From contig JAIWNF010000037.1 in NCBI GenBank assembly GCA_025093555.1, positions 248,001 through 312,000 of the forward strand: DNA of 64,000 nucleotides, read 5' to 3'. The stretch comes from Circinella umbellata (Eukaryota > Mucoromycota > Mucoromycetes > Mucorales > Lichtheimiaceae). A model generated the notes under the pieces. The model ran no database searches. It saw nothing but the letters and a program-made list of their open reading frames with translations, and was not told where the DNA came from. Made by a program: the position numbers and the translations under genes. How positions within the stretch are numbered: the first letter of the stretch is position 1; every line of letters starts with the position of its first letter. Of the stretch, positions 43,701 through 56,727 are shown one piece after another.

Positions 43701-44598
43701 AGAGAATCAAACAATAACAATTGTTTCTCCCTTCATTTATTAATATACAATTTATTTATAAATTAATATTAATTGTATTTTCTTAACAAATATAAAAATG
43801 TAAAAATTTATTAAATTTAGATTTATTTGATGGTCAAAATTAAATATTTTAATTTTATCCATCTGAGTTTGAAATATAATACCTCCAAATATATTTTGAG
43901 GTATTTTTTTTATTTCATTTCAAAAATAAATCCAAAAAATTGCATATTTTTTGATTTATTGATATATATATAGAAGATTTAGATGTTTTTATATTACATC
44001 TTCAACAACAACAACATCAATTAAACCTAATGGTTTTCTTAGTGAATAATATCAAAATTAGTGTTTTTCATTATTCTTAAATTAAGGATTATAATATTTA
44101 TAAAATAAATATGATTAATAATTCTAATTTAATAAATACTATTGTATTTAAAAGTAAAAAATTAATCATAAGTATATTATATTTATTATTTTTTATCTTT
44201 TAATTAAACAATGTTTAATATAATAATGAACTTATATATATAAGTGATATTATTCACCAAGAAAACCATTAGGTTTAATTGATGTTGTTGTTGTTGAAGA
44301 TGTAATATAAAAACATCTAAATCTTCTATATATATATCAATAAATCAAAAAATATGCAATTTTTTGGATTTATTTTTGAAATGAAATAAAAAAAATACCT
44401 CAAAATATATTTGGAGGTATTATATTTCAAACTCAGATGGATAAAATTAAAATATTTAATTTTGACCATCAAATAAATCTAAATTTAATAAATTTTTACA
44501 TTTTTATATTTGTTAAGAAAATACAATTAATATTAATTTATAAATAAATTGTATATTAATAAATGAAGGGAGAAACAATTGTTATTGTTTGATTCTCT
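43701..44598. repeat. Palindrome C: two 354-bp arms, 190-bp loop
   Basis: The arms 43701-44054 and 44245-44598 are equal in length and nearly identical in reverse complement, from AGAGAATCAAACAATAAC at the outside to GTGAATAATATCA inside. The loop 44055-44244 is AT-rich and shows no likeness to the shared core. The element begins only 70 bp after palindrome B. The 70-bp gap itself holds a perfect GATAAACC-TCT-GGTTTATC hairpin. No ORF is supported. Confidence 0.92.
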
Positions 44599-46995
44599 AT
44601 AATTCCAAAATTTCTCCAACTGTTTTTTCAGCCTAATATAAGTCGCCTTGAGATGGATGGAACCATTTTTGCATATGGATATCGATTAGCATTTTAAGAT
44701 CATACTATAAAAGGGAAATTCTTCGGTGTTGTTAGTATACAATGAAAAATAAATAATTACGAAAGCAGTCATACAACAGCAGAAAATTTCTCTAAATATG
44801 CCTTCAATTCAATGGGCAAAGGTTTAAGTTCTAGTTTATAATACTTTATTATTTCTTATATGTCACCAGATGTGAAATGCTCTTTCTAACATAGATCTAT
44901 GATATCCAAAATTAGCAAATGTGATGAGCTACAATGCAAACAGGAGTCAGTTTTTTTATATATGTATCTCACATGTACAAGATTTTACATTCATGACTGG
45001 ACACAACCTTGATGTTTTTGTCTCTAAGAGTGATTTTGTTCACTTAGATGCCAGTTGTTTTATGCTTTATAAGGTCATTTTTATTTTTCGCCTATGATCG
45101 CCATCATAAGCGAACAAAATTACTTATATACACGAGAAAATTGAGGGTTGTGTCCAAAAATGAATGCAAAATCCTGTATCTTATATACAATCATTAAAGG
45201 TAATACCTACTGTTCATATAAATATTGCTTAACAAATGTATACATCATGTCTTCTACAACTTTTCCTATTGTTAGTTTCCATTTTGGATATTTGAGTTAG
45301 GAGAATAAACAATATCTAAAATATTTATTGCAAGTAATAATATTTTGATATCTTATTATTCTACCAAGCTAAGCATCGATCCAGTTGGTCTAGCTTAGAG
45401 GAGGGACTTGCTCATTACCATTCTGCTGATTTAAGAAACTCTTATGTTTATAAGGATTATAATTATTTTTAGGAATTACAAATTTCTTTAGGAGTTACAA
45501 ATTAAAAAAGAAAAAACATAATAAATAATAAATTAAAATATCAATATAAATATAAATATTTCAATTTTTATTAACTTTGGGATATTATAACTTTTTTAAA
45601 TTTTAAAAATAATTTATATTTCTTTAATTATTAATTGTATCTCTAAATAATATAAAAATAGTGAAAATTTAATGATAGACATCACGCGAACAAAATTAAT
45701 GTATACAATAAATATACAATTTCTATTAAATACATTTTTATTTGTTTTAATTATCTTCAAAAATGTGTAAAGAATTGAAAAATGTTCTTTAATAATTTTT
45801 TCTTGATTTTAACTTTTCTCAGTTCAATATGATAATAGCACACAGATTTTATATTTTTTGATGAAAAATATTAAAATCAAGAATATAAATAATTATGAAA
45901 TAGAAATATTTAATTTGCTTAGTCAGCAAATATTAAAATACAATGTATTTTTAAATATTTTAATTTCTATATTATTATTATTCTTAAAAAACAATCTGTT
46001 TTTTGGAAATATCTAAAAAAAATAAAGGCTTTCATTTTTGATATTTCTGTGTCCTATCTTAAGATATAACCCTTTTTTCTTTGTAAAATAATATTTAATG
46101 AGAATTATTAAGTTAAACATTTTATAAAAATATTCACAAAAAATATGAATATCCCTCAATAATTAATATTATTATAATGTTTTATATAGTTTAAGTCTAG
46201 TAACTGATCTATGGATAAATTTTTATCATGCTTTTTATTTTACCTACCATCAATTATATCATTTACAAAAATAAAGAATATATTTAGAATCTTTTTTATA
46301 CTATTGAAATATATAAATCATTAATCCTATATTTTTAATCACCTGACTTATAAATTTGTGATTGTGAATAAACTTTTTATTAAAGAAGTTAAAAAATTAT
46401 ACATTTATTTTTAGGGTATTGTCAAATACATGACATTTCTATAGGTTATTAATTTATAATTTGTTAAAAATCTTATGTAGCAATAAAAATATCAAAGAAG
46501 AGAAACTATAATTTTTATTAACTTTTTTTGAAATAATTTGTGTAACACAAGTATAAAAGATTTGATAGAAATTGTTATCTATTATATAAATGATATAGAA
46601 GATAAAATAGATCTGATAGTATTTAAAATAATAATTTATATTAGTTAGTAGCACATTTAATAATTAGAGAATAGAAAATAAGAATGATTATTAGATAGTC
46701 TTTTTATCTTGATTATTGAAGCTATTTTAACTTTTATTCAAGAAGAACATTTCGAATTAGTTGAGTAGATAAAAGACCAAAACTAAATTCTGAAAAATAA
46801 AAAAATTAATAATATATCATGTGTTTATAATCTAAAATTAATTTTGATTTTTTTATTAAATTCGTTTTTTGTATTCAATTAGAGCTAAATATATCATTAT
46901 AATAATTCAAGACAATTAGAAAATAATTATTAATTATAAAGTAAATATAATTCATATAATTAGAAGGGATCTTCTTTATAGTGAATCATAAAAAC
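44599..46995. other. AT-rich region with one MITE
   Basis: Apart from the MITE at 44978-45176, no supported gene, RNA or repeat is visible. Small minus-strand ORFs such as 46654-46454 are hydrophobic, AT-driven and unsupported. Confidence 0.4.
44978..45176. mobile_element. Foldback MITE with TA target (199 bp)
   Basis: Inverted termini CAAGATTTTACATTCATGAC and (complement) CAGGATTTTGCATTCATTTT extend through GGACACAACC. The complementarity continues inward (GATTTTGTTCACTTA / TAAGCGAACAAAATTAC), so nearly the whole element folds back. TA flanks it at 44976-44977 and 45177-45178. Confidence 0.82.
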
Positions 46996-48740
46996 ATGAC
47001 AATTCCAACATTGAATACCTTTATCAACTCACATTACAAAGACATTATTAGTGTTGTACCAGTATACAAGGACTGGACTGGCTTAGCATCAAGTATCAAA
47101 TAACAATTTATTGAAACTTTAACTCGAAAACATGGAAATGAAATCTCTATCAAGTAAGTTGTTTTATTTCTTTGGTGCATGTTAATGACAGTAAATTATT
47201 AATAATAATTAATATTCTATAGCACTACATATTCTAAAGAATCATGGCAAACAATCCATAATGTGGTAAGCACAAGAAAAAGAAAGAAAAAAAAGCACAA
47301 CTTGAAACTAATAAAATAGATTATTTATAAATAAAAGGTCAAAGCTCATGTTGTTCATAAAAACGCCAGTCTTCAGTTGATCACAACAGCTGATAATGCA
47401 AATACGTCTGAACTTCAGTAAGCATTAACTCATAGAGAACAATCAGTAAATTGGGTAATCCAAACTTATGGTTTATTCCCAGTACTATAACTAACTATGT
47501 AATACATTTTTTACTATTACCATAAGCAAGTCAAGAAAGTGATAAAGCTGACTCTTCAAACCAACAACAAAAGAGACAAATTATTGATGATTGTGATGAT
47601 TTTCATAATAAATGGGTAAATACATCTAGCTATTTACTACTATTATTGATACATTAACTAGAATCATTTGTATAAATTAATAACAATTTCGTTTATAATA
47701 TAAACTTATAGTTTCGACGACAAGATGATGAAGATACTGTTAGTAGTTTACTATTAGAAATGAATAAAGTTATACAACGCATTGCTGTAAAACGTAGCAC
47801 ACCTCAATGGTCTGTTGATCATAAAAATGTATTTTAGAAGAACTGGTTTAATCTGTTGGAAAGTGAAGAAGGAGATCATGTCTATGAGTAAGTGAAAAAT
47901 GGAAGAGGTCAATATATATCATATATAATAATATAGAACCCCTATATTAACCTACTTATAAAGTTTGATTAATTATAGAGTGGTTGAATGTGGATACAAA
48001 ATAAACTGTAGACCAGACTTCAATAAAGCATCATACAAGGAACTTGGATTGGTTAAATCAAGTACAACTATTGTAAAAGAAAATCCGACTTACATAAAAC
48101 GTCGCATCAAGAAGATGAAGGTATTTATGAACATATCGTAGATATTCCTTGAGCAACATACTCACAGAAAATATAATTAATAGGAATCAAATAATAATCT
48201 TTTATATATAGTTAATGATATCTCAGATCTTCCTTTAACAACATCAGCAATACTTGTATCTACTATCTTTCAACAATTGTCAGTTTTTTTTTCTTTACAT
48301 TTTATATTTTATATTCATATCAATATTTATATACTTTATTTTCTCTATAGCTCAGCACATATCTTTTCAAAAACTGAACATGATGTTGACAAATATGAAA
48401 CAGCATACAATTATTGCATCGTCTGGCCTTATATTGATGCTGCAATCTACTCTATTTCCAACAAAGCATTCAAAGCATTACCTGGAGAAATCAATAGAAA
48501 AGCTTTCTCAACTTTAGGCTCTGAATACAAAGCAGTTGGCTTGTGTTTCTTTAATAACAAAGAAATCCTTGTGCTGGAAACTTCTGGACCATATAATAAT
48601 GATGATACTCCTCGCCGCGCTTACGACCATATAAAGCGCGCCTTTGGTTTGCTTGCCATGCTTTGATCATTTGTTAATTTATATCATCATGCTGATTTAA
48701 TCACCCTTCAGCAATTGCTTTTATGGTTTCTGTATGCTCG
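46996..48740 (+). pseudogene. PD-(D/E)XK-like family gene, copy 2 (fullest)
   Basis: Several exons can be read: MTIPTLNTFINSHYKDIISV and VVPVYKDWTGLASSIK (stop TAA near 47099); TTYSKESWQTIHNV (47221-47266); VKAHVVHKNASLQLITTADN (47339-47415); DDFHNKW; FRRQDDEDTVSSLLLEMNKV (47712-47890, one stop at about 47836); VVECGYKINCRPDFNKASYK (47980-48119); YDVDKY-like YETAYNYCIVWPYIDAAIYS, GEINRKAFSTLGSEYKAVGL, ILVLETSGPYNNDDTPRRAY and HIKRAFGLLAML (48355-48665). The G-S-E-Y-K and ILVLETSG parts are compatible with a PD-(D/E)XK nuclease-like core. At least two in-frame stops disable it. Homologous pieces lie at 26757-27865 and 56728-56881. Confidence 0.6.
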
Positions 48741-49101
48741 TGGTAAGTGTTTATGTTTTAATGAAAGGAGTGTTTGTGTTAGGAGGAGAAGAATAACTTG
48801 ATCATGAAAAATATTAATTCATACATTGTTTCCTATTTAGGTAATTCCATGCATTTGTGGGCGGGGTTAAAGCTACTGGGGGAGGATTTGCCCAATCATA
48901 TTAAGAGTTATGGAACTGTTAAATGAGCCAATAAAATCGCGACTTAATGTATTGTTGTTTATGATATGGGTTGTACCTAGTTTTCATGCGTGGGAATGGA
49001 GTATGGCGTTTTCTTTTTGATTGTTTGAAAGTTTTTTTTTATTATACGCATGGGTCTTCTGTTTTTTTTTTATTTTTTTTTTATTTTTTTATTGTTTTAT
49101 C
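48741..49101. other. Spacer upstream of the exonuclease gene
   Basis: No gene is seen. A T-rich tract (about 49030-49095) lies just before the ATG of the next gene. Confidence 0.4.
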
Positions 49102-52100
49102 ATGGATAACAATGAAGAACATGTAAAAAAACGTGGTCCTGGTAGACCACCCAGAAGTAGAAATAAGCCAAAAGAGGTTAAGCAGCCAGCTCCCGGTCAA
49201 GGTGTTATAAGAAGCTTTTTTTTAAATCACTCAGAAAGTCTCCATCATGATACAGTCCAAAGACAAGGTGTGCAAAACGAAAGTCCATCTGTTACTGCAC
49301 CACCAACGTCATCATCTTCTTCTATTGAATGTCAAGCTAAAGAAAAGGTTAATAGAATATAGCAGTTAATATATCAATGCGTGATAAACTTTTTGACTAT
49401 GACAACTAATATTATATTCCTTATTGCTCTTGACTAGGATAACTATTCTACTTTACAAGAATTGTTAACTGAAATAGGTGAAAATCAACAAACCGAGACA
49501 CAGGATGGTCATATTAATGATAGTGATGTACCAGAACCAGACGATCCAATGCCCGATATAGCTGAAATTTTGGAAAAAGAACTCAATGATTACAAGGATC
49601 CCAGGGACGGTGCGCTTGGAACATATTTTTCCTCTATTGTAGACCGAATCAAAAATAAAGATAACGGCTATCCACGTGAATACCGTCGAGGGACTTTTTG
49701 GGTGGAACCAAAGTCATCCTTTTTTGCATTACGAGAACAAAACACTTTATACCCAACTCCACTTTATTATCCAAGGGTTTTTTTTATGGCTACCGCATCT
49801 TTTAGTTGATAAACCACTCTATTGCCCTAGTTCGGGTTGCCAAAAAAATAACTTAGATTATAAAGGATACTATACAGATCCATATGCACATCGTGTTGTA
49901 GATATCGATAGGTATATATATATATATGTGTGTGCGTGTGTGTGTTATGTGTTGATAAAAGACATGTATAGCTACAAAGTAGAAACTAATATAAATTTAC
50001 ATCATCGTTCTATAAGCTGCTTCTATATTATTTCATATCGATATTCATGTAGTCATTGTAAAACATCTATTGGTGCAAGTAATGAAATAATTTTAAACCA
50101 AATACCTGATCAACTTGCAGCCGAATTTCCAGCACTTTTGACGTATCGTTGTGCAGTTTCGAAAAAGCTTGTGGACTTATTACGACCTTGTATACAACAT
50201 GGCATGGGAATTTCTAATTTTTATGATATGCTCCAAGAACTTCATACCAAGCAGCACACACGATTGCATATTCAATATACCTTGACACATTTATATCGAA
50301 AAGAAGAAAACCACCAAACACTTTATAACATTTGGGATAATAACCAAACCAAGAGCAAAAACAATATACCATATTACGAATTTTCAAGTTTCAATGATCC
50401 ACAAGGATACGCTGGTTATATACCATCTACTACTTACTTTCGACTTGTTTATACCTCCGTGTTGGACAAACTTCGTCAATTTATGGACACGCAAATGACA
50501 ATTATTGGTGGTGAAATATTAAAAGGAGACCATACCTTTAAATTTATCAAGAAAATCGCCAAAATGGGTAACACACCAATCTTTGGTGCGCTATATACAA
50601 TTTGTAATGAGTATGAAGAAATAAGAATGCAATTGCTTGTTCCATCCAAATCACAACGGCACTTGTGGTCTCCTTTTCAAGAAATGATGAAAACTTACGA
50701 ACAGTATGGATTTAAGCCCCCACGTTTATTCTTTACGGATAATGTACGAGGTGATAGAAATTTACTACATCGAACAATTAAATCATTGAACAACAACTCT
50801 ACAGACAATAGCACCACTGATCAACAAGCTACAGCAAATAATATGTCTATAAAAATGCCCAACAAAGTTATTCCATATTATATAAGAACACCTTCCAAAT
50901 CAGACAGTCTAATTAAAAGCATGATATTACCAGATTGCACAACAAGGACCATTGTCATTGGACTTGACTGCGAATGGAATTATAGTGTTGGCTCATCACC
51001 TAGAAAGGTGGCAATTATTCAAATTGCATACAAGGTGATTTTAGCATGCATATGTATTACTCATATTTACATAATTATGATTTGCTAAACAGATTCTTAT
51101 GTACATAATAGGACATTATTTTTATCATACCAATTCATCAATATAATTATATCCCACCATCTTTGATTGACTTATTAAAATCTCCACAAGTTTTAAAAAC
51201 AGGCCGTAATGTTACTGGTGATCTAAACAAACTGAAGCGAGATTATGGATTATCCTATTGTCTGGGACAGCATTGGAATTGGGTTCGTTTTGTCGTAAAC
51301 GTGGATACATTGATAATGGTACTGCGTCGTTATCCGAAATTGCTGAATCAGTTCTTGGAAGTAAATTGAAGAAGCAAAATCGAGATAGCAATTGGGAAGC
51401 TCAAGATCTATCTAGTCCACAACTGTACTATGCGGCATTAGATGCTTGGGTATCTCTTGCTATATATACCAAGCTAGCCAATGTTCGTACGATTGGTAAA
51501 TTAGTTCAAAATCCTGCTCCAAAAGAAGCGTTTGTATCTGTATATCCATCTGACCAATGGTCATATCCTGTTGCCTTTGGTGTAGTTATAAAGTCATCAA
51601 GTGTAAGTCATACATATATTCAAAAAATGACAGTTATAATTATTAACATATACTAATTTTTTGCTGGATATACAATAGAGTGATTATACTTTGGTTTCAA
51701 TAAATAGAGTTTCTATTCCTGGTGCGATAATTACAAATACGTGCCAAAAAGCCCTTTCTGATTATGGGCAAACTCCATTTAATATTAATATACCAACATC
51801 TATGTTACGGTTTGAAAAAAAAAATTATGTCAGCCACCGTTACAGAACCAGCAAGATACGTCCAACTCAGACAATACTACGGCCATTGAACTGAATTTAC
51901 CCCCACCTGACTTGGTTGGTGACCTTCAAAGTTCAAGCGATTTATGGAGCTGTTCCGAATCTATACCTGATTTTCAAGAAGAAGAAGAAGATGTCGTCTG
52001 CGGCCATTCTACTTCATCAACAGCAGTAACAGAATTAAATAATTTAAAAAACACTTCTTCACGGTCATATGTTGAAAATCATTATCAACAACAGTGCACC

Positions 52101-53946
52101 CCGCAACAACAGATTCAGCAACATCCTCGCGTACTCAAAGACATATATAATTTTATGGCTTTGATTAAAGTCCCAAAAACCCATATATTAGCAAAATAAT
52201 TCACTCGTCGGCTGCGTGATGCTATGTTTGTTGTAGACCCGGATGATCGTTCCCAAGTCGAAAAATATTTGAATAAAAAGGGTTTGAAGTGAAACGATAT
52301 TTTGGATACCAACCCTTCGTGGATTTTACGTCGTGTGAAACGGATCGTGCCACCAGCAACTAAACTCGGTCCTATTGTTCAAGATTTATTCAATGAATAT
52401 GGTAATGTAGTGTGTCTCAAGACTGGACGTAAATTATTTGACAAGGATGCTTGGGCACAGGCTGATCGCATGATTAAATCCATTTACAATGGTGAAGTCT
52501 CTGATCATCCTGAAGTGCCATTATATTATAAAGTTGGTTTTGATAAGAAGGCTGGGCTACCTTTGTATCGTTGTAGCAGAGGAACAAATTCGTTAGAAGG
52601 TGGTATTCATGCTAATATTGTTCGTGCTATTGGTGCAAGTGGCGCAGGAGCAGAAATGGCGGATTGTTTTCTAGCCGAGTATCGTCTTCGTCACAACATC
52701 AAAGTAAGATATTTGGTTTGCTTTTTTATAATGTTCGCACTTATTTTTTTTCTTTCTGTTCATTGCGTAAACTCATATTTCCATGGTTACATCATTGTTC
52801 GAAAAAAAAAAACAGGTTGGCAGTTTGAATCGATACCAGGAGCAACACAAAGGACATTATGATATATGGATGATGGAAGCATTGTTGCACTTGCGTCTTA
52901 AACTTGGTATTTCTGGTAGTGGTGGTGCTATTGCAGGAAAGTCAGTGGGCATATACTTGCAAGGTCTGCACTTGAAGCCATCCAACGAAACATTTGGAAT
53001 CTCACGATTTGCCGAAAGAGTTGCTAATGACCTTGGTATTTGTACACAAAAGAACCACCATCAGGAATATCATTCAAATAACATAAATCCATCATCTCTT
53101 AAAATCAGCGTCAACTTATATATACCTACTGGATCTACAGCAAATCCATTGAATAGTCGCTATAATTTCCTTGCACAAAAACAAGGAACTACCTATACAG
53201 TTACCCCAGTCCATACAAAGCAAGAATATCAAAAGGTCAACAAAATCATCACAGAAACGATGAAAAATGGTCCCATAAGCTTGGAGAAGTTCATAATTCT
53301 CGCAAAAAAAGAGTGGAACGAATCTACAAGTACACCAGTAGATGGGGCTACCATTTTTTATAAGACAGCTGAACAACTTAAAGCGCAATACGAGCGTTGG
53401 AATAACAAGAGACTAATGGATAATGCTATTAAAGAAGGGTTATGTCAAGTAATTCAAGAAAAGCTTCAATCCAAAGATCGAAGTCTCCCTGTTCTCCGTG
53501 CCTATTCTCCATCACCACCACCTTTTGCACCCACAGATTTATCATTATCGTCAACAACAGAAGTAGTAGAGTCCGAACAAACAGCAGCAACAAAAGCAGC
53601 AACAAAAGCAGCAACACAAATACCGCAGTTCTCAGTAACCACACTAACTCCAATTCCATGCACACTATATCCTCAACGAATCGCACCAGCTATATCATCA
53701 ATGCCAACAACATCAGCTCCTGTGTCCCGTCCACGACAAAAAAGAAGAAGAAAAAGAAAACCAGAGTCATCATCATCACCATCATTATCATCATCATCAT
53801 CATCAACGATCACTGAAAAAAGCAAAACACTAGCACCATCACCATTGTCAACCACTCCATCCAAACCGCTGTTTTGTGTAAATGTTGAAATACCAAAAAA
53901 GCGGGCAAGATCTAAAAAGAACCCATCATCCAGTAATACCCCATGA
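49102..53946 (+). pseudogene. Large gene joining a DDE-like region and a WRN-type 3'-5' exonuclease, broken
   Basis: Exons by splice sites: 49102-49347, 49438-49911, 50017-51034 (the 105-nt intron before it is optional), 51112-51602, 51679-52702, 52816-53946. Order: AT-hook-like KKRGPGRPPRSRNKPKE; an acidic region; a cysteine-containing domain (HLLVDKPLYCPSSGCQKNNL, YSCSHCKTSIG) like DUF6729; a DDE-like stretch (GGEILKGDHTFKFIKKIAKM, ALYTICNEYEEIRM, RLFFTDNVRGDRN); an exonuclease domain with TIVIGLDCEWNY, VAIIQIAYK, LLKSPQVLKTGRNVTGDLNK and LYYAALDAWVSLAIY (DEDDy motifs); then RGTNSLEGGIHANIVRAIGA with LAEYRLRHNIK, and a basic C-terminus. Frameshifts fall in an 8-T run (about 49778), near 51258 and in an A run (about 51825). 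Stops lie near 52197 and 52289. Decay or homopolymer errors are both possible. A transposon origin or domestication is inferred from the DDE-like part. Confidence 0.65.
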
Positions 53947-54129
53947 AAAATATTCTAAATTTACTACAAAGACCCTTACCTTCATATTAACACTTCATGG
54001 TACTAGCAAATGCATGTTAAATTTTCTCATTCTATCTTGTTACATAATAAATATAGCCATCAACACACTGCCGTGACACATATACCCTAATTACCTTTTT
54101 ATTCTTCCCAGATGATATAAATAATTGAT
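53947..54129. other. 3' flank
   Basis: AT-rich 3' region of the preceding gene with no distinct feature. Confidence 0.3.
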
Positions 54130-54720
54130 GTGTGTATTATGTGGCATTATTACTTTTTTTCGTGTTTACAAAGACGGCTATCGCAGCTCTGTGCTTTCCG
54201 CAAAAAAAAATATTAAAAAATAGTAAATCTGCCCCAGGAATATTACTAGGGCCCATTTGTGGGCATTACAAATGCCAGCAATTACTATTTTTATACTTGA
54301 ACGATTTGCTAAGGCCACCGTCCCTGTTGGAAGCAAGGATTCTTACTATATCAATTCTACATTTGAATTATTTTAAATATTGAAGGTTAGTTTATTTTTT
54401 GATACTTAGCCAGAGCAAATAATAATGTATATGTTAATATGATCATATACAAATTGTTTAGTCTGGCTTGGAAGAAACCGGCAAAACTCTTTCTTTGCTA
54501 GAAAAATCTCACAATGATTATATGGAGGAAGACTTGTTTGGTGACCTTGAAGAAAATGATAAACGTGAAGATCTGAGAAAAATAGTGGCAACAAAGGTTG
54601 TCAAACCTATTCGTGGTTTAGGGTATGGCCCATTACTCCCAAAACGTTATGACGTTTCTTTTGACTCAACTAGCCCCATCCATCCAAACTAAACTCTGTA
54701 ATCGTAAATTTCTTTATATT
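54130..54720 (+). pseudogene. Repeat family R, copy 2
   Basis: The plus strand carries ICGHYKCQQL, ILTISILHLNYFKY, then LEETGKTLSLLEKSHNDYME, EDLFGDLEENDKREDLRKIV and TSPIHPN. These correspond in order to copy 1 on the minus strand (26700-26054). A run of open codons at 54468-54692 is the best-kept part. The function is unknown; its position 180 bp after the exonuclease gene may be coincidence. Confidence 0.55.
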
Positions 54721-54904
54721 TTATATCCACATAATATCATTTATTTAAATTGTAACACATTCTCTTTATCCTTTTTATCATATATCCATGTACCAATTAG
54801 CATGTACATTGATTATCACTTACTATTTTACGTTCCTGAAAATAATCAAATGTGTACATATACCAAATAATAATGAATGATAACTCTTACTTTTACATCT
54901 ATAG

Positions 54905-55291
54905 CTTATGGTACTATAATTGCACTTGATATAAAATGCTTTTTTTCCTTCTTTGTTTTCGGGGGAGGGAAAAGCAATACCTCTTGTTGCAAGAGCGGAA
55001 GAGGATGATACGTACGCAGCAAGTCATGGTAGAGAATTCATAGACAAAAGATATACAGTATGTACACTGAATGGCCCTACTACATTCGCTTGAGATTTGA
55101 TTTTGTTGGTTTTCTGTAGGTACCGCTTCTACACTTGTGACCTCCCAAAACACGTTGAAAATGGAAACCAAAAGAAAGAACGTTTTTTCTTGAGGGGCAA
55201 TATTTTATTGTTGGAGGAAGTTAAAAAAAGGCACGGATTATTGAAAGAACAACTTTATCCTGAAGGGAAAAAGGGTAAGAAGGGGTATTAG
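54905..55291 (+). CDS. Hypothetical ORF fragment, possibly two exons
   Basis: An open segment (IPLVARAEEDDTYAASHGRE, FIDKRYTVCTLNGPTTFA) ends at TGA near 55092. After a CTGTAG acceptor-like site at about 55117 a second segment reads YRFYTCDLPKHVENGNQKKE and LLEEVKKRHGLLKEQLYPEG, ending in TAG at 55289-55291. Composition looks coding but no domain is recognised. It may be another multicopy-family or transposon remnant. Confidence 0.3.
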
Positions 55292-56727
55292 GGGGAAAAA
55301 GAAAAAACAATACACTATTAGTGAGTTGATGTAAGAAAAAATGTTTATAATGAGGGATCGGATTGCCACACGGCTCATATATCGCGGAAGCATTCCAATT
55401 GCTGGGTCCATTATATATATGTACCCAAGACGAGGAACAACAGAAAAGAATTCGTCCTGGTACATCAATTTTGCTGGTGAGGATACGTGAACAACAAAAT
55501 TGTAAAATTCTCATTTGAACTGAAATACAGACCTTCTCACAACTGTCATCATTACATGTAGGCAAAAAAACACTCGTATCTTGTCAATCTGTTTTTTTTG
55601 TTTTATTAAAGTAATAAAGTATTTAACGAGAAACAAAAAATTGTTATAAGAAGATATTCATAGAAAATAAAGCGGGTAGAATAGCAAGGAGGAAGAAAAA
55701 TAAGATTCATATTGTAATAGACCTAGGAAGACAAAAGTTCATTGTCATCTAGCCGTAAAGTTGTTGGAGATTAATGAAAAACTTCAGTATCAATCCTTCA
55801 TATTGTAAGATTGCCCATGCAACAACTCCATCGGGCCAAAAGGTTTTATATTTCCAATAGGCAGACCATATGTTTAAAAGAGTAGAAATAACATGAAAGT
55901 TCAAATGGGTCTTAACAACTTAAAAAAAAATAGTACTTGCAACGCATGCTTCTGATTGGATCACATTATCAAATAAAAGAAAATTCTCTTTTAGTGTGTG
56001 TATACCATTTCCAGTGAATGCATATTAAAATGACAGCGCTACCAACAATGTTATTCCCCAACGGCAACTCGAGGCATTGTTGTCACTTAGGGCCCATCCG
56101 AAATTCGCCGGATACCCTCAAACCATCCACGGTGTATCACTCACTCATGCCAAGCAGTATACCCATCTACAAAATAAGAGAGATACAGTTTTGTGCCGGA
56201 AAGGGGATTCCTTAGTCATTTTAATATGCTTATAATTAATAAAAATGGTCGCATTAGAAAACATATTAATCATGTATTATTATTATTATTATTGAAAAAT
56301 ATACTTACTGTTAGTTTTGTACATCAGAGACACGAAAAATCAAAATTACTTTCCCTGTAACCATACTCTATATTTGTGCTCTTTATTTCCACTTTTAACG
56401 ACTGTAGAAATATAACCATTTAAACGCCTCTTTACTTTGTAGGTCATGTTTCCCTACTTTGCGCATATTATTATTGCCGATATCATCATTCTCGGACAGG
56501 TGCAACAATAGTTTCTGCATGATGGTAGTATAGGTTATGTAATAAAGAACGAATAATTCGTTGATATATAATGATTCAAATCTTGTTCTCTGGTTGGATG
56601 ATTCAATTCTTCTGTAAATGCGCCAAATTCCAACAACGAATAATATTTTTAGACTGGAGTTAGTTGCCACAACAACTGTCCTTGTAGTAACCGAAAGATG
56701 CTTACTGTACATCAACACCATGGTGGA
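55292..56727. other. Region without supported gene
   Basis: A less AT-rich stretch at 56030-56215 has a 65-codon plus frame without recognisable motif. An ATT microsatellite lies near 56275. Nothing else is supported. Confidence 0.4.

Noticed and set aside
46454..46654. Hydrophobic 66-codon minus-strand ORF
   Set aside because: Composition is explained by AT-rich DNA; no start context, homologous copy or domain.
53429..53864. Short ORFs rich in Asp, Leu or Ser on both strands
   Set aside because: They arise from CAN/ATC simple repeats inside the C-terminal exon of the exonuclease gene.
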